Shown here: one piece after another, positions 16,823 through 26,778 of the stretch
How positions within the stretch are numbered: the first letter of the stretch is position 1
Layout: every line of letters begins with the position of its first letter
Source: an uncultured Eubacteriales bacterium
Lineage (GTDB): Bacteria > Bacillota > Clostridia > Christensenellales > Aristaeellaceae
Length of the DNA stretch: 64,000 nt
NCBI GenBank assembly: GCA_900318145.1
Contig: ONJM01000002.1
Location: 124,001-188,000, forward strand
Direction of reading: 5' to 3'
Notes under the pieces: generated by a model
What the model saw: only the letters and a program-made list of their open reading frames with translations
Told to the model about the DNA's origin: nothing
Database searches by the model: none
Program-made: the position numbers and the translations under genes

Positions 16823-17430
16823 TCAATCGGGAGGAACGGGCGCGCAGCCTGCTGGAATTCGACCTGCAGTATCTTTCCGACGGGACTGTGATCGCGGGAA
16901 TGGACGAAGTTGGCCGCGGCCCGCTGGCAGGGAATGTCGTAACAGCCTGTGTCGTTATGCCTGAAGAACCCTTGATCCGGTGGATTGATGACAGCAAAAA
17001 GCTGAGCGAAACCCGCAGGGAAGAAGTTTTCCGGGAGATTACGGCATGCGCGCTGCAGATCGGTACAGGGGAAGTTTCCCCGGGAGAAATTGACGAAATC
17101 AATATTCTGCAGGCAACAAAAAAAGCGATGCGCCTGGCCGCGGGAAAGGTGTCCGCAGATGTTTTTTTGATTGACGCGGTAAAAGACCTCGGTCTGAACG
17201 GACGTGAAGTTCCGATTATCAAAGGTGATGCGACGTCCTACTGCATCGCGGCCGCAAGTATCATCGCAAAGGTCACCAGGGACCGGCAGATGGCGGAAGC
17301 TGACAGGCTTTATCCGCAATACGGCTTTGCGAGAAACAAGGGATACGGAACAAAAGAGCACATTGAAGCGTTAAAGAAATATGGACCGTGTCCGCTCCAC
17401 CGGAAAACTTTTATCAGGAATTTTATATGA
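16819..17430 (+). CDS. rnhB: Ribonuclease HII
   Basis: 203 residues. The active-site block GMDEVGRGPLAGNVV (Asp29, Glu30) and the third Asp in FLIDAVKDLG are present, with the C-terminal FARNKGYGTKEHIEALKKYG typical of bacterial RNase HII. It nicks RNA-DNA hybrids and starts removal of misincorporated ribonucleotides. ATGA overlap with rbgA upstream and with yraN downstream indicates a tightly coupled operon. Confidence 0.97.
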   Translation: MINREERARSLLEFDLQYLSDGTVIAGMDEVGRGPLAGNVVTACVVMPEEPLIRWIDDSKKLSETRREEVFREITACALQIGTGEVSPGEIDEINILQATKKAMRLAAGKVSADVFLIDAVKDLGLNGREVPIIKGDATSYCIAAASIIAKVTRDRQMAEADRLYPQYGFARNKGYGTKEHIEALKKYGPCPLHRKTFIRNFI

Positions 17431-17795
17431 AGACGACATATCAGACCGGCATTTGGGGTGAAAACACCGCGGAGCAGTACCTTGTGCAGAACAAGGGTAT
17501 GGTCTGCCTGGAACGCCGATACAGGACCAAATGCGGCGAAATCGATCTGATTCTGACTGACGGCGACACGGTGGTTTTTACAGAAGTAAAAACCAGGAAA
17601 ACAGCCGGTCCGGGCAACGGACTCGCCGCTGTGAACATCCGGAAGCAGAAACGTATCCTGAACGCGGCGCTGATTTACCTTATGCACAGGAAATGGACCA
17701 GCAGACCGGTACGGTTTGATATCGTGGAGATTCACGGTGAAGAGATCATTTACATTCCAGACGCGTTCCGGCCGTACGGGAAATACTATCACTGA
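17427..17795 (+). CDS. yraN: YraN family endonuclease-like protein (UPF0102)
   Basis: 122 residues from the ATG at 17427 that overlaps the rnhB stop. Recognised by GIWGENTAEQYLVQNKGM, the nuclease-like core EIDLILTDGDTVVFTEVKTR (Asp and ExK as in Holliday-junction-resolvase folds) and the C-terminal RFDIVEIHGE. The cellular role is poorly known. In Bacillota it normally follows rnhB and precedes comM; here a 4.1-kb glycosyltransferase gene separates them. Confidence 0.93.
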   Translation: MKTTYQTGIWGENTAEQYLVQNKGMVCLERRYRTKCGEIDLILTDGDTVVFTEVKTRKTAGPGNGLAAVNIRKQKRILNAALIYLMHRKWTSRPVRFDIVEIHGEEIIYIPDAFRPYGKYYH

Positions 17796-17808
17796 AAGAA
17801 GGAAACCT

Positions 17809-20800
17809 ATGAACAGCACCACAAAAAGAGGGTTTTCCGCGATTGCTGCCATCTTTCTGTTTTTGCTGATATTTCCGCTTTCCGCTTCAGGCGGACAGGA
17901 AGAAGAGAACCTGCTTTACAACGGGGATTTTGAGCTCCTGGACGATGAAGGATTGCCGGAGGGATGGTTTTCTGACGCCTACATCATGGATACAGGCTAT
18001 TCAGTTTTCCGTGTCACGAAGGACGGGGAAAGCGGATCCCGCGCCGCAACCGTTCAGAACGCCGCGGAAAACGACGCCAGGTTTGCGCAGGTTGTATCCG
18101 TACAGCCGGGGAATCTGTACTGCCTGAGCGGATATATCCGGGCGGAGAACATTACCGGCGGACACGGCGCGAATCTGAGCGTTGAAGGTGTATACGCATT
18201 CAGTGAAAAGATATACGATACAGACGGGGACTGGAAATACATTGAGTATTACGGTGAAACAGGCCCCGGGCAAAACAGTATCACCGTCTTCGCGAGAATC
18301 GGCGGCTACAGCGGAGAAAGCAAGGGTACAGCTTCTTTTGACAACCTGTGCCTGAAACAGGTGGAAGGTCTTCCTGCCGGTGTGATTCCGGATCTCTGGT
18401 ATACAGAAACTGAGTTTTATGATGAAGAGGATACAGAGGATCTGCACAGGACAGTTTCAGCATTCTGGCCGGCGCTGCTGGCAATCGGAATTTTTTATAC
18501 CGCCGCTGTTTTTATGCTGCTGTATAGTTTTAGAGACGGAAAACGAATAACACGTATACCTGCCTTCACGGCTAAAAGCAGCGCTGTACTGCCAATCCTG
18601 TTCCTTGCGCTGTGTGCAAGGCTCCTGCTCAGTTATTTTGTCAAAGGATACAGTGTGGATGTCAGCTGCTTTACAAGCTGGGGCCATACCATGTCCATTT
18701 TCGGGCCGGCACAATTTTATCATAATTCCGGGTTCTGCGATTATCCCCCGCTGTATACTTATGTGCTTGGCTTCAATTCATGGCTTTGCGGAATCCTGCG
18801 CGCGAACGAAGGCATGACGCGTGTTGTTTTCAGGCTGATTCCGTCCTTGTGCGACGTAGCCGGATGCTGGGTACTTCTTCGTGTTCCGGAAAACGAATAT
18901 ACACGGAACAGCAGTTACCGGAGCGCCGTTCTGCTGCTGGCGTTCAATCCGGTAACAATTCTGAACAGCGCGGCGTGGGGACAGATGGACAGTGTGCTCT
19001 GTCTCCTCCTTCTGTGCGTGGCGGTTTTCGCCGTGAAAGGAAAATGGATTCCTGCGGTTCTGCTGTATGTGACCGCAATCCTGGTGAAACCGCAGGCACT
19101 GATGCTGGGTTTGCTCGGCCTGGTATTTATGATTCTCGCTGTGGTGAAGGAACGGTCTGTACTGCGGAAAATACTGATTGCGACAGGCACGGGTATCGTA
19201 CTGATCCTTGTTTATATCCTTCCGTTCGGAATCAATCAGCAGCCGGGATGGCTGATTACACAATACCGGAATACACTTACCTCCTACCCGTACGCAACGC
19301 TGAACACGGCAAACTTCTATTATCCCCTTGGGGGAAACTGGAGTAAAATCGAATCAGCGGCGCATATCGCTGCCCCGCTGATTCTGGCCTGCGGCTGTCT
19401 GCTGCACGGATATTTCAGATGGATCCGGAACCGGAAAGAAAGAAACATGGCTGCTGAAACAGCTGCAGACGCCGTATTCGCAGGATGGTTTTTCTACTGC
19501 GCCGTAAGCGGCGCTTCCTGGACGTTTATCGGCATCGGTGCCATGGCTTATTCTTTCGTGATTGTGATTACCATGTCCGTCATCAGCAGGGAAAACCGGT
19601 TCCTGCCATACCTCGGTGCTCTTCTGTTTATTCTGCTGTATGTATTCGGCATCAAGATGCACGAGCGCTATCTTTTCCCCGCGTTCCTGCTGCTGATGTT
19701 TGCGTGGGCGCTGCATAAGGACCGCAGGATTCTCTACCTGTTATTGTTCTTCTCTTTCACTGTATTCGTCAACGAGGGAATCGTACTGGATAACAGTATC
19801 CGCCTGGGTGCGGAGCTCGGCCATCTGAACAGTGACACTGTCTGGATTGCGAATATTCTCAGCGTGATGAATACTGCCGGCGCTGTTTATGCTGTCTGGC
19901 TCGGATATGCTCTGATGCGCGGACAGCATCCGGAAGATATGAAGACTCTTCCGGGTTTCCTGCCGGTGCGGACCGTACCTGCCGGAAAGGATTCCGGATA
20001 CAGCCCGGACAGCCGGCTGCACTGGACAAAGCGCGACACGATTATCCTGTGCTGCATCACGCTGGTGTATTCGGCAGTGACCCTGACAACTCTCGGAAGC
20101 ACAAAGGCGCCGCAGACATACTGGACGTCATCCGGCGAGGATGAGCAGATCGTTTTTGACCTGCATGAAGCCAGGAAAGACGTGCGCATACTCTATTTTG
20201 CCCAGGTCAGCAGGAAGGATTTCTCTGTCGCCGCAAGTAACGACGGAATGCACTGGACTGAGGAAAAATGGGCCCAGATGGATCAGCAGCAATGCTGGAA
20301 ATGGAAATATGTTACGCAGTCGTATCCCGGAGCGGACGGGACACGGATATATTCCAACGAACCGGAGAGTATCATCCGTTTCAGCGGCAGGTATCTGCGC
20401 ATATCATCGCAGCAGGTCGGACTTACGCTGAACGAAATCATCTTCCGGGATGATCAGGGGAACGCGATCCCGGCTGAACCCGTATCAAGATCCGGAGGAA
20501 ATCCCGATTCGGATCTCTGGTCCGATCCGGCGCTCCTTCTGGACGAACAGGATACAATGGAAAACCTGCCCGGGTTCCTCGGTGCAGCGCAGGAAGGAGA
20601 ATCTGAGCCTTCCTGGTGGAACAGTACCTATTTTGATGAAATCTATCACGCAAGAACAGGGCATGAATTCCTGCACGGGACGGTTCCGTATGAAACCAGC
20701 CATCCGCCGCTCGGCAAAGTGTTCATCAGCTGGTTTATCGCCGTTTTCGGAATGACGCCCTTCGGCTGGAGATTTGCCGGCGCGCTGGCGGGTATACTGA

Positions 20801-21924
20801 TGCTTCCCGGAATTTATCTTCTCGCGAAACAGCTGACGAAAAAGACAGCCGTTGCGTGCTTTGCGTGTATGCTGCTTGCGCTGGACTGCATGCATCTTAC
20901 GCAGACACAGATCGCGACTATTGACAGTTTTCCCGTGCTGTTCATCATTTTCGCGTACTTCTTCATGCTTCGGTTTATACAGACCGATCTTTCCGCATGC
21001 TCAATGCGGCAGGCGCTGATACCGCTTGCGTTTTCCGGATTCTTTATGGGACTTTCGGTCGCAAGCAAATGGATCGGCGTATACGCCGGAATCGGACTGG
21101 CTGTTCTGTATTTCGGGCACTGTATTCGGCAGAGCCGCATAATTTCCCGAACAGACAGCACTGAGGGAACCGATATGTTCCGGCGGTTCCTGTACCTCTG
21201 TATGTGGTGTGTTCTGTTCTTTGTGATTGTGCCTCTGACAATCTATATTGTAAGTTATATTCCATATCTGGCTTACAATACCCGTATCCGCAGCATTTCC
21301 GATTATCTCAGCGCCGTATGGAGATCGCAGGAGAGCATGCTGAGCTATCACAGCACACCCGGCCTCGGAATGGATCACCCTTTCTATTCTCCATGGTGGC
21401 AATGGCCTATTATCGGGAAACCGATGTATTACGCCGCAGAACAGTATATTCCCGCGGAAGCAGCTCTGCATCACAGTATATTCAGCTTCGGGAACCCTGT
21501 TGTCTGGTGGGGCGCGCTCGGCGCTCTGATCATTGCCGTTATCTGCTTCGTCCGCACCAGGCACTACAGGGTTGAAGGCGAAATCCAGCGCTGGCATCTT
21601 ACCGGAATAACGTACGATATCAGATACGAATTCGTGTTTGTCGGCCTGCTTGCACAATATCTGCCATGGGTTCTGGTACCGAGAGGAACGTACATTTATC
21701 ACTATTTTGCAAGTATTCCGTTCCTGATTCTTATTACGGCGCTGTACTTTGATCACGGGACATCAATAACGGATAAAAGGAAAAAAATGCTGACTGCTGC
21801 CGGAATTATCTATTTATCACTGGCGCTTGCTCTGTTTATCATACTTCTGCCGTACGCTTCCGGAATGGCTGCTCCGTCCTGGTGGCTGGACGCCGGGAAA
21901 GCGATCCTGCGGATATGGTACTGA
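17809..21924 (+). CDS. Large modular membrane glycosyltransferase: CBM4_9-like + GT-C + discoidin-like + PMT (GT39)
   Basis: 1371 residues from the ATG at 17809 (GAAGGAAA upstream). Order: signal peptide or first membrane helix (10-28); a jelly-roll carbohydrate-binding-like domain (about 34-190, LLYNGDFELLDDEGLPEGWF); a multi-helix GT-C transferase resembling Gpi18/PIG-V-type mannosyltransferases (about 215-720, with acidic Asp284 in GYSVDVSCFTSWG); a discoidin/F5-8C-like domain (about 764-884, ASNDGMHWTEEKW and RYLRISSQ); then a second GT-C domain of the protein O-mannosyltransferase type (about 935-1371) with the catalytic-loop Asp943-Glu944 in YFDEIYHART and HPPLGK at 965-970. It probably transfers sugars from polyprenyl-phosphate donors to exported proteins or polymers at the outer membrane face. 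Acceptor and sugar unknown. It interrupts the yraN-comM pair. Confidence 0.85.
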   Translation: MNSTTKRGFSAIAAIFLFLLIFPLSASGGQEEENLLYNGDFELLDDEGLPEGWFSDAYIMDTGYSVFRVTKDGESGSRAATVQNAAENDARFAQVVSVQPGNLYCLSGYIRAENITGGHGANLSVEGVYAFSEKIYDTDGDWKYIEYYGETGPGQNSITVFARIGGYSGESKGTASFDNLCLKQVEGLPAGVIPDLWYTETEFYDEEDTEDLHRTVSAFWPALLAIGIFYTAAVFMLLYSFRDGKRITRIPAFTAKSSAVLPILFLALCARLLLSYFVKGYSVDVSCFTSWGHTMSIFGPAQFYHNSGFCDYPPLYTYVLGFNSWLCGILRANEGMTRVVFRLIPSLCDVAGCWVLLRVPENEYTRNSSYRSAVLLLAFNPVTILNSAAWGQMDSVLCLLLLCVAVFAVKGKWIPAVLLYVTAILVKPQALMLGLLGLVFMILAVVKERSVLRKILIATGTGIVLILVYILPFGINQQPGWLITQYRNTLTSYPYATLNTANFYYPLGGNWSKIESAAHIAAPLILACGCLLHGYFRWIRNRKERNMAAETAADAVFAGWFFYCAVSGASWTFIGIGAMAYSFVIVITMSVISRENRFLPYLGALLFILLYVFGIKMHERYLFPAFLLLMFAWALHKDRRILYLLLFFSFTVFVNEGIVLDNSIRLGAELGHLNSDTVWIANILSVMNTAGAVYAVWLGYALMRGQHPEDMKTLPGFLPVRTVPAGKDSGYSPDSRLHWTKRDTIILCCITLVYSAVTLTTLGSTKAPQTYWTSSGEDEQIVFDLHEARKDVRILYFAQVSRKDFSVAASNDGMHWTEEKWAQMDQQQCWKWKYVTQSYPGADGTRIYSNEPESIIRFSGRYLRISSQQVGLTLNEIIFRDDQGNAIPAEPVSRSGGNPDSDLWSDPALLLDEQDTMENLPGFLGAAQEGESEPSWWNSTYFDEIYHARTGHEFLHGTVPYETSHPPLGKVFISWFIAVFGMTPFGWRFAGALAGILMLPGIYLLAKQLTKKTAVACFACMLLALDCMHLTQTQIATIDSFPVLFIIFAYFFMLRFIQTDLSACSMRQALIPLAFSGFFMGLSVASKWIGVYAGIGLAVLYFGHCIRQSRIISRTDSTEGTDMFRRFLYLCMWCVLFFVIVPLTIYIVSYIPYLAYNTRIRSISDYLSAVWRSQESMLSYHSTPGLGMDHPFYSPWWQWPIIGKPMYYAAEQYIPAEAALHHSIFSFGNPVVWWGALGALIIAVICFVRTRHYRVEGEIQRWHLTGITYDIRYEFVFVGLLAQYLPWVLVPRGTYIYHYFASIPFLILITALYFDHGTSITDKRKKMLTAAGIIYLSLALALFIILLPYASGMAAPSWWLDAGKAILRIWY

Positions 21925-21948
21925 TGTGAATGCGGAAGGAAGAGAATT

Positions 21949-23505
21949 GTGGGCACCGAAGGGATGATGGCGCGCATCTACAGTATGGGCGTAAACGGAA
22001 CTGAAGGATATCCGGTACAGGTTGAAGTCTTTGCCGTGGGCGGTATCCCCGGTACGGAGATTATCGGCCTTCCGGACACCTCCGTCCGGGAAAGCAGAGA
22101 CCGGGTGAATGCTGCGATTATCAACAGCGGAATTGAGCTTCTGCCCCGCAGAATCACAATCAACCTGGCCCCGGCCGATCTGAAAAAGGAGGGTCCGTCG
22201 TTTGACCTTCCGATTGCTGTCGGGGTCCTGATAGCGACAAGAGGACTGATTCCGGCGGAAGGGTTCGAGTTCGGCAAAACGGTTTTTTTCGGAGAGCTGA
22301 GCCTGGACGGAAAAATCCGTGCGGTAAACGGCGCGCTGCCTATGGTGATCAGCGCGAAGGAACGCGGCTTTCAGACCGTTGTTCTTCCGGAGGAAAACGC
22401 AAAGGAAGCGTCGTGTATCGAAGGCCTGCGGATCCTGCCGGTATCCACTCTGAAGGAAGTTATTCATTATATCGACGGATCGGAAATACCTGTACCGCAG
22501 CGGCAGATGACGTATGAAGAACTGAACCGCGAGAATATTATTACTGTCGATATGTGTCAGATCCGCGGACAGAAAGCAGCCAGGCGGGCAATGGAAGTTG
22601 CCGCTGCCGGCGGTCACAATATGCTGATGATCGGCGTTCCCGGAAGCGGGAAAACGATGCTTGCACGTTGCCTTCCGGGTATTCTCCCTCCGCTTACCTT
22701 CGAGGAATCCCTTGAAACCACAAGAATTCATTCCATCTGCGGGAGGCTTTCTCCCGGCTCCGGGCTGATGATCACCCGCCCTTTTTCCGCTCCGCACCAC
22801 AGCGCTTCCGTAGCATCACTGATCGGAGGAGGACAGAACGCGAAACCCGGGGAGGTATCTCTTGCGCACAACGGTGTCCTTTTTCTGGATGAGCTTCCGG
22901 AATTCAGCCGTGCAGCGCTGGAAGCGCTGCGCCAGCCTCTGGAGGACGGGATCGTTTCTGTTTCACGGATCCGCCATCAGGCACAGTATCAATCCTCTTT
23001 CATGCTGATCGCGGCGATGAATCCGTGTCCATGCGGATATTACGGCAGTACATCACGCGCCTGCCGCTGTACGAAAAATGAAATCAGAAAATATCTGGAC
23101 CGCGTTTCAGGTCCGCTTCTGGATCGTATTGACCTGCAGATTGAAGTGGACGCAGTGCCCGTACAGGAGATCAACGATTCGTTACCGGCGGAATCCTCAG
23201 CGACGGTCGCAGCCCGCGTTGCGGCGGCCCGGAGGGTTCAGCAGGAGCGCTACAGAAATGAGGAATTCTATACCAACGCCCAGCTGAATAACGCGGCTAT
23301 CCGAAAATACTGCCGGCTGTCCGCGGACGCGGAAACACTGCTGAACGCTGCCGTTGAGGCGATGCATATGAGCATGAGGGGATACAACAGAGTCCTGAAG
23401 GTTGCAAGAACCATAGCGGATCTTGACGGGGAAGATATTATTTCCTCGTCTCATGCTGCCGAAGCCGTACAGTACCGCGAACTGGACCAGAAATACTGGA
23501 GATGA
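21949..23505 (+). CDS. YifB/ComM family Mg-chelatase-like AAA+ ATPase
   Basis: 518 residues from a GTG with GGAAGGAAGAG upstream; ATGs at 21964/21967 are alternatives nearer the usual family start (MARIYSMGVNG). The N-terminal Lon-substrate-like domain has the LPDTSVRESRDRV and LAPADLKKEGPSFDLPIA blocks. The AAA+ core has Walker A GVPGSGKTML and Walker B VLFLDELPEF, then the C-terminal Mg-chelatase-type domain. The related ComM of Gram-negatives is a branch-migration helicase in natural transformation. Overlaps dprA by ATGA. Confidence 0.93.
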   Translation: MGTEGMMARIYSMGVNGTEGYPVQVEVFAVGGIPGTEIIGLPDTSVRESRDRVNAAIINSGIELLPRRITINLAPADLKKEGPSFDLPIAVGVLIATRGLIPAEGFEFGKTVFFGELSLDGKIRAVNGALPMVISAKERGFQTVVLPEENAKEASCIEGLRILPVSTLKEVIHYIDGSEIPVPQRQMTYEELNRENIITVDMCQIRGQKAARRAMEVAAAGGHNMLMIGVPGSGKTMLARCLPGILPPLTFEESLETTRIHSICGRLSPGSGLMITRPFSAPHHSASVASLIGGGQNAKPGEVSLAHNGVLFLDELPEFSRAALEALRQPLEDGIVSVSRIRHQAQYQSSFMLIAAMNPCPCGYYGSTSRACRCTKNEIRKYLDRVSGPLLDRIDLQIEVDAVPVQEINDSLPAESSATVAARVAAARRVQQERYRNEEFYTNAQLNNAAIRKYCRLSADAETLLNAAVEAMHMSMRGYNRVLKVARTIADLDGEDIISSSHAAEAVQYRELDQKYWR

Positions 23506-24635
23506 GACAGATGGATTATGCGCACTCTGTTTTTGACGCATGGCTTGCCGGCGGGGAAATACCTTACGACTGGCTGATTCCTTTGCTGCACCAGTACGGG
23601 GATTCGCGGGAAGTATTCGACAGGTTTGTGATCCGAAAAGCGCCCATGGAGGATATGATCCCCGCGAAATGCCGGAAAAAACTGACAGAGCTTTCCGCGG
23701 ACGGACCGATGCAGACCTGTGAAACACTGATGGAAAAGCACGGGATCAGCTCCATGACCATTCTGGATGAAGATTATCCGGCATGTCTCAGGGAACTGTC
23801 GGATCCTCCGGGCATTCTTTTTTATACAGGAGATCTTTCCTGCCTGCTCCGAAGGAAGCGTGTTTCCATGGTTGGCAGCAGAACAGCCTCCTACCTTGGA
23901 TTGCGGGCAGCACGGACGATTGCGCGGGATCTGAGCAAAAACGGCGTAGTGATTGTAAGTGGACTTGCCTGCGGAATCGATGCGGAATGTCATCGCGGCT
24001 GCCTGGAAGGAGGCAGCCCGACGATCGCCGTTCTGGGCTGCGGCCTGGATCAGGATTATCCGCAGGAAAACGAACCGCTGAAAAAAGACATTCTGTCGCG
24101 GAACGGACTTCTTCTCAGCGAGTACGCACCGGGAATAAAACCGCTCGGACATCACTTTCCTTACAGGAACAGAATCATCAGCGGATTATCCGAAATACTG
24201 ATTCTGATGGAAGCAAAATTACGGTCCGGCAGCATGACCACCGTGACGCATGCACTGAAACAGGGGAAAGAGGTCTACGCCTATCCGGGAGACCCTGTTT
24301 CACCGATGTCGGAAGCAAACAGGACACTGCTGCGGGAAGGCGCCGGTTATTTCACGACGGCAAAAGATATTCTGGAGGATATGAACTGGCTTGACAATCA
24401 ACCGCTTGTAGGGCAAAATATCGGTTGTTCAGCACCCGAAGAACCGGCAGACAGCACGGAAGCCGCCGTGTACAACGCCCTTCTGAAAGGGAATCTCGGT
24501 TTTGACGAACTGCTGCAGACAACAAAGCTGATCCCTTCCGAGCTGCTGAGTACACTGACCGTTATGCAGATAAAGAATAAGATTGAGGCGCTGCCCGGAA
24601 AACGGTACGCACTCAGACAATCTTCATCCTGCTGA
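23502..24635 (+). CDS. dprA: DNA-processing protein DprA
   Basis: 377 residues. N-terminal helical region, then the Rossmann-like DprA core with MVGSRTASYLGLRAARTIA, GLACGIDAECHRGCL, VLGCGLDQDYPQEN, and the typical FPYRNRIISGLS, with a winged-helix-like tail (about 305-377). DprA loads RecA on incoming single-stranded DNA. Start overlaps the comM stop; topA follows 19 bases later, as in most Bacillota. Confidence 0.95.
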   Translation: MRQMDYAHSVFDAWLAGGEIPYDWLIPLLHQYGDSREVFDRFVIRKAPMEDMIPAKCRKKLTELSADGPMQTCETLMEKHGISSMTILDEDYPACLRELSDPPGILFYTGDLSCLLRRKRVSMVGSRTASYLGLRAARTIARDLSKNGVVIVSGLACGIDAECHRGCLEGGSPTIAVLGCGLDQDYPQENEPLKKDILSRNGLLLSEYAPGIKPLGHHFPYRNRIISGLSEILILMEAKLRSGSMTTVTHALKQGKEVYAYPGDPVSPMSEANRTLLREGAGYFTTAKDILEDMNWLDNQPLVGQNIGCSAPEEPADSTEAAVYNALLKGNLGFDELLQTTKLIPSELLSTLTVMQIKNKIEALPGKRYALRQSSSC

Positions 24636-24654
24636 AAAGGAGCATAAAAGACTG

Positions 24655-26778
24655 ATGGCTACGGCAAAGCAAAAACTGATTATTGTTGAATCGCCCGCAA
24701 AAGCGAAGACAATCGGGAAATATCTCGGCAAAGGCTATAAAGTGGAAGCGTCTCAGGGGCATGTCTGCGATCTGCCCAAAAGCCAGCTGGGCATCGACCC
24801 TGACAAAGACTTTGAAATGAAGTATATCACCATCCGCGGACGGGGAGATATCCTCAGCAGAATCCGCAAGGAAGCCCGGAACGCTTCCCAGGTTTATTTC
24901 GCGACAGACCCTGACCGCGAAGGCGAAGCGATCAGCTGGCATCTGTATCATGTGCTCGGAGTGGACGAAAACAAGCCATGCCGCATTGAATTCAACGAGG
25001 TGACAAAAAAAGCCGTTCAGAATGCTATCAAAAATCCTCGGAAGCTCGACATGGGCAGAATAGACGCGCAGCAGGCAAGACGCGCGCTGGATCGGCTCGT
25101 AGGGTATAAAATCAGTCCTCTGCTCTGGGCTAAGGTTAAAAAAGGCCTGTCCGCCGGCAGGGTTCAGAGTGTGGCGACCCGCATGGTTGTGGACCGTGAG
25201 AACGAGATCAATGCCTTTATTCCTGAAGAATACTGGGACATCAACGCGGAATGCGTAACGGAAACCGCACGGAAACAGCAGGTTTTCAAATGCCATCTTT
25301 CCACGCTGGACGGAAAAAAGGCTTCCGTGACAAATCAGAAGGATGCAGATTTCGTACGTTCCCTGATTGAATCGGAATCATATGTCATTACCGACGCGAA
25401 AAACAAGGAAAGGAAAAGAATGCCGGCACCTCCCTTTACCACTTCCAGCCTGCAGCAGGAAGCGGGAAGGAAACTGAATTTTACCACGTCGCGAACAATG
25501 CAGATCGTACAGCAACTGTACGAAGGCGTCGAAATCGCGGGTGAAGGCATCCAGGGGCTTGTAACCTACATCCGGACCGATTCCGTGCGGATCAGCGATG
25601 AGGCGATGGAAGCCGTACGTGCGTATATTCCGGAAAAATACGGACAGGAATATCTTCCGGCGGAAAAAAACGAATATAAAGGCAGAAAGAATGCGCAGGA
25701 CGCGCATGAAGCGATTCGCCCGACAAACGTATTGCGCACTCCGGAAAGCATCAGACCGTCCCTGAACCGCGAGCAGTATATGCTCTACCGACTGATCTAC
25801 AACCGCTTTGTGGCAAGCCAGATGTCAGCCGCAGTATATCAGACGCTGACTGCGGAAATAACGGGAGAACGGACGGGCCTCCGGTTCTACGGAGAACACA
25901 AGATTTTCCCGGGATTTACCGTCCTGTACGAAGAGAGCGCCGATGAAAGCGTTGCCTCTGTCGAGATGAACCTGCCCGTTTTAAAGGAAGGACAGGCCGT
26001 AAAGATCCGTGAAGTAACGGAAGAGCAGCATTTTACGCAGCCGCCGAGCCGCTATACGGAGGCCAGCCTTGTACGGATGCTGGAGGAAAACGGTATCGGC
26101 AGGCCTTCCACCTATGCGCCGACGATTTCCACGATTATTTCCCGCGGCTATGTCTCCCGTGAAAAAAAACGCCTCTTCCCGACAGAACTCGGCATTATGG
26201 TAACAGATATGATGAACCGTTATTTCACGGAGATTGTGGACACGGAATTTACTGCGTCGATGGAATCCAGGCTGGACGCGGTGGAGGAGGGGAAGCAGGA
26301 CTGGAAACAGGTGCTGCGGGAATTCTATCCGTCCTTCGAGGAAACGCTGAAAACAGCCGAAAAGGAAATTGAAAAAATCGATATCAAGGATGAAGTCAGC
26401 GACGTTGAATGTGATCAGTGCGGATCCCTGATGGTCTATAAAATGGGCCGGTACGGAAAATTCCTGGCCTGCCCGAATTTCCCGAAATGCAGGAACACCA
26501 AACCGCTGCTGACATATATTGACGCGCCATGCCCGAAATGCGGGAAAAGGCTGCTGGAAAAGGTGTCCAAAAAGAACCGGAAATTTTACGGATGCGAAGG
26601 TTATCCGGAATGCGATTTCGTCAGCTGGGACAAACCGGTTTCCGAGAAATGCCCGAAGTGCGGGTCCTATATGGTGATCAAAAGCAACGGCAGAGGCGAA
26701 AGCCTGTATCTTTGCTCAAATGAGAACTGCCGGTATAAATCCGATCCTGTCCGTCAAGAGGAAGAAAAAGATGAGTGA
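24655..26778 (+). CDS. topA: DNA topoisomerase I
   Basis: 707 residues from the ATG at 24655 (AAAAGGAG upstream, long spacer). The toprim domain begins [20 protein letters not shown] with [13 protein letters not shown]. The active Tyr305 is in TYIRTDS. Three C-terminal four-Cys zinc ribbons follow: CDQCG...CPNFPKC, CPKCG...CEGYPEC, CPKCG...CSNENC. It relaxes negative supercoils. The last 8 bases overlap the trmFO start. Confidence 0.98.
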   Translation: MATAKQKLIIVESPAKAKTIGKYLGKGYKVEASQGHVCDLPKSQLGIDPDKDFEMKYITIRGRGDILSRIRKEARNASQVYFATDPDREGEAISWHLYHVLGVDENKPCRIEFNEVTKKAVQNAIKNPRKLDMGRIDAQQARRALDRLVGYKISPLLWAKVKKGLSAGRVQSVATRMVVDRENEINAFIPEEYWDINAECVTETARKQQVFKCHLSTLDGKKASVTNQKDADFVRSLIESESYVITDAKNKERKRMPAPPFTTSSLQQEAGRKLNFTTSRTMQIVQQLYEGVEIAGEGIQGLVTYIRTDSVRISDEAMEAVRAYIPEKYGQEYLPAEKNEYKGRKNAQDAHEAIRPTNVLRTPESIRPSLNREQYMLYRLIYNRFVASQMSAAVYQTLTAEITGERTGLRFYGEHKIFPGFTVLYEESADESVASVEMNLPVLKEGQAVKIREVTEEQHFTQPPSRYTEASLVRMLEENGIGRPSTYAPTISTIISRGYVSREKKRLFPTELGIMVTDMMNRYFTEIVDTEFTASMESRLDAVEEGKQDWKQVLREFYPSFEETLKTAEKEIEKIDIKDEVSDVECDQCGSLMVYKMGRYGKFLACPNFPKCRNTKPLLTYIDAPCPKCGKRLLEKVSKKNRKFYGCEGYPECDFVSWDKPVSEKCPKCGSYMVIKSNGRGESLYLCSNENCRYKSDPVRQEEEKDE

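Noticed and set aside
21817..22800. 327-codon minus-strand frame across the comM start
   Set aside because: Spans two well-supported plus-strand genes and reads as low-information sequence.
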